Below, one piece after another: positions 25,486-33,294 of a DNA stretch of 64,000 nucleotides. Position 1 is the stretch's first letter, and every line of letters starts with the position of its first letter. Below the pieces are notes generated by a model. The model saw only the letters and a list, made by a program, of their open reading frames with translations, made no database searches and was not told the origin of the DNA. The position numbers and the translations under genes are program-made. Location: the NCBI GenBank assembly GCA_035551355.1, contig DASZNF010000108.1, positions 1 to 64,000 on the forward strand, in the 5' to 3' direction. This DNA comes from DATATV01 sp035551355 (lineage in GTDB: Bacteria; Actinomycetota; Actinomycetes; Mycobacteriales; Pseudonocardiaceae).

Positions 25486-26832
25486 TCAGTTCTTCGGCCG
25501 TTGGTCGATCACCCGGCGCATCTTGCCAACCGACCGCTCCAGCGAGTCCGGGTCGAGCACCTCCACCCCGACCGTCACACCCACTCCGTCCTTGACTCGC
25601 ACCGCGATCTCCGCGGCCGCGGTCTCCCGGCGCTCGGCGGGTGTGTCGGCGCGGGCCTCGACCAGCACGGTCAGCTGGTCCATCCGGTCCTTGGCGGTCA
25701 GCCGCAGCTGGAAGTGCGCGGCCAGGCCGGGGGTGGCCAGCACGATCTCCTCGATCTGGGTGGGGAACACGTTGACCCCGCGCAGGATGATCATGTCGTC
25801 GCTGCGGCCGGTGACCTTGTCCATCCGGCGGAACGCCGGGCGCGCCGTGCCCGGGCGCAGCGCGGTCAGGTCCCGGGTGCGGTAGCGGATGATCGGCAGC
25901 GCCTGCTTGGTCAGCGAGGTGAACAGCAGCTCGCCGGTTTCCCCTTGCGGCAGCACGGTTTCCTCGATCGGGTCGATCACCTCGGGGTAGAAGTGGTCCT
26001 CCCAGACGTGCAGGCCGTCCTTGGTCTCCACGCACTCCTGCGCCACCCCGGGTCCCATCACCTCGGACAGGCCGTAGATGTCCACCGCGTGCAGGTCCAT
26101 CCGCTCCTCGATCTCGGTGCGCATCTGCTCGGTCCACGGTTCGGCGCCGAAAATGCCCACCTGCAAAGAAGAACCGCGCGGGTCGACGCCCTGGCGTTCG
26201 AACTCGTCGAGCAGGGTGAGCATGTAGGACGGGGTGACCATGATGACCTCGGGACGCAGATCGGTGATCAGCTGGACCTGTCGCGCGGTCATCCCGCCGG
26301 ACGCCGGAATCACCGTGGCGCCGAGCTTTTCCACGCCGTAGTGCGCGCCGAGCCCGCCGGTGAACAGGCCGTAGCCGTAGGCCACGTGCACTGCGTGCCC
26401 GGGCCGCCCGCCCGCGGCGAAGATGGACCGGGCCATCACCGAGGCCCAGGTGTCGAGGTCGGCCTCGGTGTAGCCGACCACGGTCGGTTTGCCGGTGGTG
26501 CCGCTGGAGGCGTGCACCCGGCGCACCTGCTCGCGCGGCACGGCGAACATGCCGTACGGGTAGTTGTCCCGCAGGTCGTGTTTGGTGGTGTAGGGGAACT
26601 TGGCCAGATCGGCCAGTTCCCGGCAGTCCTGCGGATGCACCCCGGCCGCGTCGAACTTGGCGCGGTAGAAGGGAACGTTGTCGTAGGCGTGCCGAAGGGT
26701 CCACTGTAGACGTTTCAGCTGCACGGCGGCCAGTTCGTCGGCGCTCAGGCGCTCGGCGGGGGACAGGTCGTCCGGGGCCGGCGCCGGGCCGAGCCTGCGG
26801 GCCAGGGGCACCTCGCGGTGGGTCGTGGTCAT
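25486..26832 (-). CDS. paaK: Phenylacetate-CoA ligase
   Basis: A 448-residue adenylate-forming ligase that activates phenylacetate to phenylacetyl-CoA, the entry step of the pathway. The P-loop HASSGTTGKPTVVGYT, YGYGLFTGG, YGLSEVMGPGVAQEC and RTRDLTALRPG are PaaK signatures, and the C-terminal GRSDDMIILRGVNVFPTQIEE completes the fold. I use ATG 26832, in front of MTTTHREVPLARR; the longer frame overlaps paaI. It is co-directional with paaI (20 bp upstream). Confidence 0.93.
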   Translation of the reverse strand: MTTTHREVPLARRLGPAPAPDDLSPAERLSADELAAVQLKRLQWTLRHAYDNVPFYRAKFDAAGVHPQDCRELADLAKFPYTTKHDLRDNYPYGMFAVPREQVRRVHASSGTTGKPTVVGYTEADLDTWASVMARSIFAAGGRPGHAVHVAYGYGLFTGGLGAHYGVEKLGATVIPASGGMTARQVQLITDLRPEVIMVTPSYMLTLLDEFERQGVDPRGSSLQVGIFGAEPWTEQMRTEIEERMDLHAVDIYGLSEVMGPGVAQECVETKDGLHVWEDHFYPEVIDPIEETVLPQGETGELLFTSLTKQALPIIRYRTRDLTALRPGTARPAFRRMDKVTGRSDDMIILRGVNVFPTQIEEIVLATPGLAAHFQLRLTAKDRMDQLTVLVEARADTPAERRETAAAEIAVRVKDGVGVTVGVEVLDPDSLERSVGKMRRVIDQRPKN

Positions 26833-26852
26833 GGCGGGGTACTCCCTCGGGC

Positions 26853-27248
26853 TCAACTGCGTTCGATGGTGCGGCTGCGGCCGCGGAACTCGGCGATCAC
26901 GTCCTGGCCCGCGTCGCTCGTGCGGTGCACGGTGACGTCGTAGATGCCGTTGCGGCCGTAGCGGGTGCGCTCCTCGGCGGTGGCCACCAGTTCGTCGCCC
27001 AGCCTGGCGCTGGCGATGAACGAGATCTCCGCGCCCGCGGCCACGGTCACCGGGCCGTGGCTGTTGCAGGCGCAGGCGAACGCGGTGTCGGCCAGCAGGA
27101 ACAGGTAGCCGCCGTGGGCGATGTCGTGCCCGTTGACCATGTGCTCGGTGATCCGCATCCGGGTCACCGCCCGGCCGGTCCCGGTCTCCACCAGCTCGAT
27201 GCCCAGGGCCTTGGAGGCCAGGTCGTTGGCGAACATCGCTTGGGTCAC
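26853..27248 (-). CDS. paaI: Hydroxyphenylacetyl-CoA thioesterase
   Basis: A 131-residue hotdog thioesterase. HMVNGHDIAHGGYLFLLADTAFA is the PaaI signature with the catalytic Asn/Asp region (NGHDIAHGG). PaaI releases CoA from dead-end hydroxylated phenylacetyl-CoA esters and keeps the pathway from draining CoA. GTG 27248 starts the frame. It is first in the minus-strand run and divergent from paaZ across a regulatory gap that carries TetR-like dyads. Confidence 0.9.
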   Translation of the reverse strand: MTQAMFANDLASKALGIELVETGTGRAVTRMRITEHMVNGHDIAHGGYLFLLADTAFACACNSHGPVTVAAGAEISFIASARLGDELVATAEERTRYGRNGIYDVTVHRTSDAGQDVIAEFRGRSRTIERS

Positions 27249-27267
27249 CGGGCTGCACCGCCTTGCT

Positions 27268-27287
27268 AACCGACCGAATGGACGGTT
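27268..27287. promoter_or_regulatory. Candidate PaaR operator (paaI side)
   Basis: A 20-bp dyad AACCGaCC/GGaCGGTT matches its reverse complement at 14 of 20 positions. It lies 19 bp upstream of the paaI start in the paaI-paaZ intergenic region. The shape fits a TetR operator and the gene context points to the PaaR-like protein. Binding is not shown. Confidence 0.55.
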
Positions 27288-27375
27288 GTTAATGTGTGCC
27301 CGGCCGCACCCGATGTCAAGGGGCTGACGTGGAAACGCGGGTTCCGTCGAGCGGGCCGAGCGGCTACGATGACTT

Positions 27376-27393
27376 CCTGAACGTTCGGTTGGT
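27376..27393. promoter_or_regulatory. Candidate second PaaR operator (paaZ side)
   Basis: A GAACGTTC palindrome core followed by GGTTGG lies about 25 bp upstream of the paaZ start. On the minus strand it reads AACCGAACG, sharing the AACCGA half of the paaI-side dyad. Symmetry is weaker than at the first site, so this is a tentative call. Confidence 0.4.
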
Positions 27394-27417
27394 AAATACC
27401 GATGGGAGGCCGGCTCG

Positions 27418-29460
27418 ATGAGCCAGGATGCACCGACCGTGCTGCGCAGCTACCTCGACGGACGCTGGCAGACCGGCTCCGGCGAAGGGACCCTGCTGCA
27501 CGACGCCGTGACCGGCGCGGAACTCGCCCGCGTGTCCTCGACCGGGCTGGATCTGGCCGCCGCGCTGGAGCACGGCCGCCGGGTCGGCGGGCCCGCGCTG
27601 CGCGAGCTGACCTTCCACCAGCGGGCCGCGCTGCTCAAGGCGCTGGCCTCGAACCTGCGCGAGCACCGCGACGAGCTCTATGCCCTGTCCGCTCAGGCCG
27701 GATCCACCCGAGGTGACGCCAAGTTCGACGTGGACGGCGGCATCGGCGTGCTGTTCGGCTACGCCAGCAAGGGCAGGCGCGAGCTGCCCAACGACACGGT
27801 CCACGTCGACGGCGGCCTGGAGCCGCTTGGCCGCGGCGGCACCTTTCTCGGCCAGCACATCGCCACCCCGCTGCACGGGGTCGCGGTGCAGATCAACGCG
27901 TTCAACTTCCCCGTGTGGGGCCCGTTGGAGAAGCTCGCGCCCGCGTTCCTGGCCGGGGTGCCCAGCCTGATCAAACCGGCCAGCCAGACCGCGTTCCTGA
28001 CCGCGCGGCTGGTCGAGCTGATCGTCGAGTCCGGGCTGCTGCCCGAGGGTTCGGTGCAGCTGCTGGCCGGCAGCGCCGGTGATCTGCTGGATCACGTCAC
28101 CGGCCAGGACCTGGTGTCGTTCACCGGGTCCGCCTCCACCGCGGCCAAACTCCGCGCGCACCCGGCGATCGTGCGCAACTCGACCCGGTTTTCCGCCGAG
28201 GCCGATTCGCTGAACTGCTCGATCCTCGGCCCGGACGCGGTGTCCGGCAGCGCCGAGTTCGACCTGTTCGTCGGCCAGCTGATCACCGAGATGACGGTGA
28301 AGGCCGGGCAGAAGTGCACCGCGATCCGGCGCGCGTTCGTGCCCGCCGAGCGGATGGACGAGGTGGCCGATGCGGTGTCGGCCAAGCTGGCCGAGGTCCG
28401 GGTGGGCAACCCCGCCAACCGCGAGGTCACCATGGGCGCGCTGGCCAGCCTGGAGCAGCGCGAGGAGGTGCGCCGCTCGCTGAAAGCCCTGTACGGTGCG
28501 GCCACCCCGGTGTTCGGCGACCCGGACCGGGTCGAGGTGCTCGACGCCGACGCCGAGCGCGGTGCGTTCGTCTCCCCGGTGCTGCTGCGGGCCGACGACC
28601 CGGACCGGGCCGAACCGCACGAGGTCGAGGCGTTCGGCCCGGTGTCCACCCTGCTGCCCTACACCTCGACCGCGCAGGTGATCGAGCTGGCCGCCCGCGG
28701 CGCGGGCAGCCTGGCCGGTTCGGTGGTCACCGGGGATGTCGCCTTCGCCCGTGAGGTGGTGCTGGGCGTGGCGCCCTGGCACGGCCGGCTGCTGGTGCTG
28801 GACGCCACCGACGCGGCCGAGTCCACCGGGCACGGTTCGCCGATGCCCGCGCTGGTGCACGGCGGTCCGGGCCGGGCGGGCGGCGGCGAGGAGATGGGCG
28901 GTATCCGGGGCGTGCTGCACCACATGCAGCGCACCGCGGTGCAGGGCAGCCCGGCCGTGCTGTCCGCGGTCACCGGCCGCTGGATCGCCGGCGCGCCGCG
29001 CGCCGAGGGCGTGCATCCGTTCCGGAAGTCGTTGGCGGAGCTGAAGATCGGCGACTCGGTGGTGGCCGGGCCGCGCGCGGTGACCCGCGCCGACATCGAT
29101 CACTTCGCCGAGTTCACCGGCGACACCTTCTACGCGCACACCGACGAGGAAGCGGCCGCGGCCAACCCGTTGTTCGGCGGCATCGTGGCCCACGGCTACC
29201 TGGTCGTGTCCTTCGCCGCCGGACTGTTCGTCTCGCCCGAGCCGGGGCCGGTGCTGGCCAACTACGGGCTGGAGAACCTGCGGTTCCTCACTCCGGTCAA
29301 GGCCGGGGACGAACTCACCGTCACGTTGACCTGCAGGCAGATCACCCCGCGACTGGACCAGGACTACGGCGAGGTCCGGTGGGACACCGACGTGACCAAC
29401 GCCAACGGTGACTCGGTGGCCAAGTACGACGTGCTCACCCTGGTCGCCAAGGAGCAGTGA
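27418..29460 (+). CDS. paaZ: Oxepin-CoA hydrolase / 3-oxo-5,6-dehydrosuberyl-CoA semialdehyde dehydrogenase
   Basis: A 680-residue fusion enzyme. Residues ~1-520 form an aldehyde dehydrogenase with the catalytic Cys near residue 300 (KAGQKCTAIRRAF) and NAFNFPVWGPLEKLAPAFLAG. Residues ~540-680 form a MaoC-like R-specific hydratase (ITRADIDHFAEFTGDTFYAH-type segment, FGGIVAHGYLV), which opens the oxepin-CoA ring. Both steps follow the epoxidase PaaABCDE. ATG 27418 begins MSQDAPTVLRSYLDGRWQTG. It heads the plus-strand paaZABCDE operon; its stop overlaps the paaA start. Confidence 0.94.
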   Translation: MSQDAPTVLRSYLDGRWQTGSGEGTLLHDAVTGAELARVSSTGLDLAAALEHGRRVGGPALRELTFHQRAALLKALASNLREHRDELYALSAQAGSTRGDAKFDVDGGIGVLFGYASKGRRELPNDTVHVDGGLEPLGRGGTFLGQHIATPLHGVAVQINAFNFPVWGPLEKLAPAFLAGVPSLIKPASQTAFLTARLVELIVESGLLPEGSVQLLAGSAGDLLDHVTGQDLVSFTGSASTAAKLRAHPAIVRNSTRFSAEADSLNCSILGPDAVSGSAEFDLFVGQLITEMTVKAGQKCTAIRRAFVPAERMDEVADAVSAKLAEVRVGNPANREVTMGALASLEQREEVRRSLKALYGAATPVFGDPDRVEVLDADAERGAFVSPVLLRADDPDRAEPHEVEAFGPVSTLLPYTSTAQVIELAARGAGSLAGSVVTGDVAFAREVVLGVAPWHGRLLVLDATDAAESTGHGSPMPALVHGGPGRAGGGEEMGGIRGVLHHMQRTAVQGSPAVLSAVTGRWIAGAPRAEGVHPFRKSLAELKIGDSVVAGPRAVTRADIDHFAEFTGDTFYAHTDEEAAAANPLFGGIVAHGYLVVSFAAGLFVSPEPGPVLANYGLENLRFLTPVKAGDELTVTLTCRQITPRLDQDYGEVRWDTDVTNANGDSVAKYDVLTLVAKEQ

Positions 29461-30425
29461 TGACCGGCACACTGTCCGAAAAGGACGAAACGGCGGAGGT
29501 CGAGCGGCACTTCCAGCACGTGCTCGACCGGGACCAGCGGATCGAGCCGCGGGACTGGATGCCCGAGGGCTACCGGGCCACGATGATCCGGCAGATCGCG
29601 CAGCACGCGCACTCGGAGATCATCGGCATGCAGCCGGAAGGCAACTGGCTGACCCGGGCTCCGTCGTTGCGGCGCAAGGCGATTCTGCTGGCCAAGGTGC
29701 AGGACGAGGCCGGGCACGGGCTCTACCTGTACTCGGCGGCGGAGACGCTGGGCGCGGACCGCACCGAGCTGACCGAGAAGCTGATCTCCGGGCGGCAGAA
29801 GTACTCCTCGATCTTCAACTACCCGACGCTGACCTTCGCCGACGTCGGGGTGATCGGCTGGCTGGTGGACGGCGCGGCCATCTGCAACCAGGTTCCGTTG
29901 TGCCGCAGCAGTTACGGTCCCTACGCGCGGGCGATGATCCGGATCTGCAAGGAAGAGTCGTTTCACCAGCGGCAGGGTTTCGAGCTGCTGATGACCATGA
30001 TGCGCGGCACCCAGGCGCAGCGGGACATGGTGCAGGGCGCGGTGAATCGCTGGTGGTGGCCCTCGCTGATGATGTTCGGCCCGCCGGACGGCGATTCGCC
30101 CAACACCGAGAAGTCGATGGCCTGGAAGATCAAGCGGCACACCAACGACGAGCTGCGCCAGCGGTTCGTGGACATGACCGTGCCGCAGGCCGGGGCGCTG
30201 GGCGTGACGCTGCCCGATCCCGACCTGACCTGGAACGAGGAGCGCGGGTCGCACGACTTCGGCGCGATCGACTGGTCGGAGCTCAAGCGGGTGATCTCCG
30301 GTGGCGGGCCGTGCAATGCCGAGCGGACCGCGCGGCGCGGGGCGGCCCACGAGGACGGGGCGTGGGTGCGCGAGGCCGCGGCCGCGCACGCCGCCAAACA
30401 ACAGGCCCGGGAGGTGGCCGCATGA
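29460..30425 (+). CDS. paaA: Phenylacetyl-CoA 1,2-epoxidase catalytic subunit
   Basis: A 321-residue di-iron oxygenase subunit. KVQDEAGHGLYLY and CKEESFHQRQGFELL supply the E-x-x-H iron ligands, and MPEGYRATMIRQIAQHAHSE is the conserved start region. PaaA, with PaaC, PaaB and the reductase PaaE, epoxidises phenylacetyl-CoA. ATG 29460 sits in a TGATG overlap with the paaZ stop; GTG 29457 is an alternative. Its stop overlaps the paaB start. Confidence 0.94.
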   Translation: MTGTLSEKDETAEVERHFQHVLDRDQRIEPRDWMPEGYRATMIRQIAQHAHSEIIGMQPEGNWLTRAPSLRRKAILLAKVQDEAGHGLYLYSAAETLGADRTELTEKLISGRQKYSSIFNYPTLTFADVGVIGWLVDGAAICNQVPLCRSSYGPYARAMIRICKEESFHQRQGFELLMTMMRGTQAQRDMVQGAVNRWWWPSLMMFGPPDGDSPNTEKSMAWKIKRHTNDELRQRFVDMTVPQAGALGVTLPDPDLTWNEERGSHDFGAIDWSELKRVISGGGPCNAERTARRGAAHEDGAWVREAAAAHAAKQQAREVAA

Positions 30426-30709
30426 GCCGGAGTGACTGGCCGCTGTACGAGGTGTTCGTGCGCGGCAAGCGGGGGCTCAACCACGTGCACGTGGGTTCGC
30501 TGCGCGCGGCCGACGACCAGATGGCCCTGCACAACGCCCGGGACGTGTACACCCGGCGCAACGAGGGCGTGAGCATCTGGGTGGTCAGGGCCGCGGACAT
30601 CGCCGCGTCCTCGCCGGACGAGAAGGACCCGTTCTTCGCGCCCAGCGCGGACAAGGTCTACCGGCACCCGACCTTCTACGACATTCCCGACGACGTTCCG
30701 CACATGTGA
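30422..30709 (+). CDS. paaB: Phenylacetyl-CoA epoxidase subunit PaaB
   Basis: A 95-residue subunit. WPLYEVFVRGKRGLNHVHVGSL and MALHNARDVYTRRNEGVSIWVV are the family signature. PaaB is needed for assembly of the PaaABC(E) complex and has no cofactor. ATG 30422 overlaps the paaA stop by 4 bp (ATGA). Confidence 0.94.
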   Translation: MSRSDWPLYEVFVRGKRGLNHVHVGSLRAADDQMALHNARDVYTRRNEGVSIWVVRAADIAASSPDEKDPFFAPSADKVYRHPTFYDIPDDVPHM

Positions 30710-30716
30710 GCCTGTG

Positions 30717-31601
30717 ATGTCCTTCGACAACGCCTACGAGGCCCTCTCCGAGGCGCCGGACGACTCCCGCTGGGCGTTCGGCACCGGTTTCGCCGACCCG
30801 CTGTCCGGTGTGGACACTGCCGTGCCGGACGGTGTCGACGGCGCGGATCTGGCCGCCTACTCCCTGATGCTCGGTGACGACGCGCTGGTCATGTCCCACC
30901 GGCTGCAGCAGTGGTGCACCAACGCTCCGGAACTGGAGGACGAGGTCGCGCTGGCCAACATCGGCCTGGACCTGTTGGGGCAGGCCAGGTTGCTGCTGGC
31001 CCGTGCGGGCAAGGCCGACGGCACCGACCGCGGCGAGGACGACTACGCGTTCGCCCGGGCCGAGCACGAGTTCCGCAACGTGCGGCTGGCCGAGCTGCCG
31101 CCCGGCGATTTCGGGCAGCTGATCGCGGTGCTGCTGGTGTTCTCCGGCTGGCGGCTGGCGGTGTTGCGGACGCTGGTCGAATCGCGCGACCCGGTGCTGG
31201 CCGCGATCGCGGCCAAGGGCGTCAAGGAGCTCACCTACCACCGCGACTACGCGGCCCAGTGGCTGGTGCGGCTGGGCGATGGCACCGAGTACTCGCGCGA
31301 GCGGGTGCGGGCCGGGCTGGCCGCGGTGTGGCCCTACGTCGAGGAACTGTTCGCCACCAACGAGATCGAGCTGCGGCTGGCCGCGGCCGGGATCGCGGTC
31401 GACCCGGCCGAGCTGCGGCCGGAGTTCGACGCGGTGCTCGGGCAGGCCTGCGCGGCGGCGACGGTCGAGGTGCCGGAGACACCGGCGCGGGCCGGGGTGT
31501 CCGGCCGGGCCGGGCGGGACGGCGTGCACACCGAGGCCATGGGCTATCTGCTGGCCGAACTGCAGAGCGTGGCCCGGGCCTACCCGGGGGCGACCTGGTG
31601 A
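30717..31601 (+). CDS. paaC: Phenylacetyl-CoA epoxidase structural subunit PaaC
   Basis: A 294-residue ferritin-like partner of PaaA. DDALVMSHRLQQWCTNAPELEDEVALANI and ELTYHRDYAAQWLVRLGDGTE are typical of PaaC, which forms a heterodimer with PaaA and lacks a complete catalytic iron site. I take ATG 30717; GTG 30714 is adjacent. Its stop overlaps the paaD start. Confidence 0.93.
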   Translation: MSFDNAYEALSEAPDDSRWAFGTGFADPLSGVDTAVPDGVDGADLAAYSLMLGDDALVMSHRLQQWCTNAPELEDEVALANIGLDLLGQARLLLARAGKADGTDRGEDDYAFARAEHEFRNVRLAELPPGDFGQLIAVLLVFSGWRLAVLRTLVESRDPVLAAIAAKGVKELTYHRDYAAQWLVRLGDGTEYSRERVRAGLAAVWPYVEELFATNEIELRLAAAGIAVDPAELRPEFDAVLGQACAAATVEVPETPARAGVSGRAGRDGVHTEAMGYLLAELQSVARAYPGATW

Positions 31602-32098
31602 CCGCGCTGCGCGATGCCCGGACGGTCGCCGAGACGGTGACCGATCCGGAACTGCCCATGCTGACCCTGGCCGATCTCGGCGTGCTGCGCGAGGTGTCCG
31701 AACTGGACGGCCGGGTGACGGTGTCGATCACCCCGACCTATACCGGGTGCCCGGCGATGGACACCATGCGCGACGACCTGGTGCACGCCCTGCGCGACGC
31801 GGGCTACGCCGAGGTCGAGGTGCGCACCGTGCTGAACCCCGCGTGGTCCACCGACTGGATCAGCCAGGCGGGCAGGCGCAAGCTCGCCGCCGCCGGCATC
31901 GCCCCGCCCGGCGGTGCCCGGAAGGCCGCCACCGGCCCGATTCCGCTGACCCTGCAACCGGTTCCGGCCCGGGTGCCGTGCCCACTCTGCGGCAGCGCGG
32001 ACACCGAGGAGATCGCCCGGTTCAGCGCCACCGCGTGCAAGGCACTGCGCCGCTGCCGAGCCTGTGCCGAACCGTTCGAGCACGTCAAGGAGATCTGA
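31598..32098 (+). CDS. paaD: Phenylacetate degradation protein PaaD (DUF59 plus zinc ribbon)
   Basis: A 166-residue maturation factor. The N-terminal MIP18/DUF59 domain (VTDPELPMLTLADLGVLR, TPTYTGCPAMDTM) carries the conserved Cys. The C-terminal CPLCGS...CRAC motif is the zinc-binding tail. PaaD is needed to mature the PaaABCE oxygenase, probably its metal centres. GTG 31598 overlaps the paaC stop. Confidence 0.93.
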   Translation: MTALRDARTVAETVTDPELPMLTLADLGVLREVSELDGRVTVSITPTYTGCPAMDTMRDDLVHALRDAGYAEVEVRTVLNPAWSTDWISQAGRRKLAAAGIAPPGGARKAATGPIPLTLQPVPARVPCPLCGSADTEEIARFSATACKALRRCRACAEPFEHVKEI

Positions 32099-32099
32099 G

Positions 32100-33185
32100 T
32101 TGACCGCCACCGTGACAACTCCGCCCCGGCTGCGCGGGGAGTTCCACCGGCTCACCGTGGCCGCGGTGGACCGGCTGTGCCCGGACGCCGTCGCGGTCAC
32201 CTTCGACGTGCCCGCCGAACTGGCCGAGCGCTACGCGTTCCGGGCCGGGCAGTCGCTGACCCTGCGCCGGGAGATCGACGGCCGGGACGAGCGCCGGTCC
32301 TACTCGATCTGCGCGCCGGAGGGGGCCGCGCCACGCATCGGCGTGCGCGAGGTGCCCGACGGGCTGTTCTCGGCCTGGCTGGTGCACGAGGTCCGACCCG
32401 GCGACACCATCGAGGTGGGCACCCCCACCGGCGCGTTCACGCCGAACGCGCCCGAAGGCGAACACGTGCTGATCGCGGCCGGTTCGGGGATCACGCCGGT
32501 GCTGTCCATCGCGGCCACCGTGCTGCGCGACCCGGCGGCCAATGCCACGTTGTTGTACGGAAACCGGCGCACCGACACGGTGATGTTCGCCGACGAACTT
32601 GCCGATCTCAAGGACCGGTACCCGGCCCGGCTGGACCTGGTGCACGTGCTGTCCCGGGAGCCGCGCGAGGCCGAGCTGTTCACCGGCCGGCTGGACGTGG
32701 CGAAGCTGACCGCGCTGCTGCCGCTGCTGCCCGAGCTCGACCGGGTCGACCACTGGTGGCTGTGCGGGCCGTTCGAACTGGTCACCGCCGCGCGGGAACT
32801 GCTGCTGGCCCAAGGGGTTGCGGCCCAGCGGGTGCACCAGGAGCTGTTCTACGTCGACGACCTGCCGCCCGCCCCGGTGCGGCACACCGACGCCGTGGTG
32901 GCGGGGGAGACCAGCGAGGTCACCGTGGTGCTGGACGGCCGATCGACCACGGTCGCGTTGCCCCGGGACACCCCGGTGCTGGACGGCGCGCAGCGGGTCC
33001 GGCCCGATCTGCCCTTCGCCTGCAAGGGCGGGGTGTGCGGCACCTGCCGGGCCCGGGTGACCGAGGGCGCGGTGGACATGCGGCGCAACTTCGCCCTGGA
33101 ACCGTCCGAAGTGGACTCCGGATTTGTGCTTACCTGCCAGTCGCTTCCGGTGTCGGACCAGCTGATCGTCGACTACGACCAGTAG
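32100..33185 (+). CDS. paaE: Phenylacetyl-CoA epoxidase reductase subunit
   Basis: A 361-residue reductase that passes electrons from NADPH to PaaA. Order: FAD domain (FRAGQSLTLRREIDG, RRSYSICAPEG), NAD(P) domain (LIAAGSGITPVLSI, WWLCGPFEL), and a C-terminal plant-type 2Fe-2S ferredoxin (CKGGVCGTCRAR, then Cys in LTCQSLP). TTG 32100 follows AAGGAG at 7 bp and is 1 bp past the paaD stop, so I prefer it over the longer frame from 32064. It ends the paa operon. Confidence 0.93.
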   Translation: MTATVTTPPRLRGEFHRLTVAAVDRLCPDAVAVTFDVPAELAERYAFRAGQSLTLRREIDGRDERRSYSICAPEGAAPRIGVREVPDGLFSAWLVHEVRPGDTIEVGTPTGAFTPNAPEGEHVLIAAGSGITPVLSIAATVLRDPAANATLLYGNRRTDTVMFADELADLKDRYPARLDLVHVLSREPREAELFTGRLDVAKLTALLPLLPELDRVDHWWLCGPFELVTAARELLLAQGVAAQRVHQELFYVDDLPPAPVRHTDAVVAGETSEVTVVLDGRSTTVALPRDTPVLDGAQRVRPDLPFACKGGVCGTCRARVTEGAVDMRRNFALEPSEVDSGFVLTCQSLPVSDQLIVDYDQ

Positions 33186-33294
33186 GCGCACCTCATCCGT
33201 CGGCCAGGCGCCGGACCGTGGTGGCCGGCCAGGACTGGAGTTCGGTAGCGGTGCCGTGGCCGCGGTGAGCTCCGGTCCAGGAAGGCGGCGCCGG

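Noticed and set aside
27364..29472. 702-codon minus-strand frame opposite paaZ
   Set aside because: Pure antisense of paaZ, no protein character.
33186..33294. Terminator between paaE and the convergent regulator
   Set aside because: Only short, imperfect GGACCG/CGGTCC pairings with long loops; not strong enough to call.
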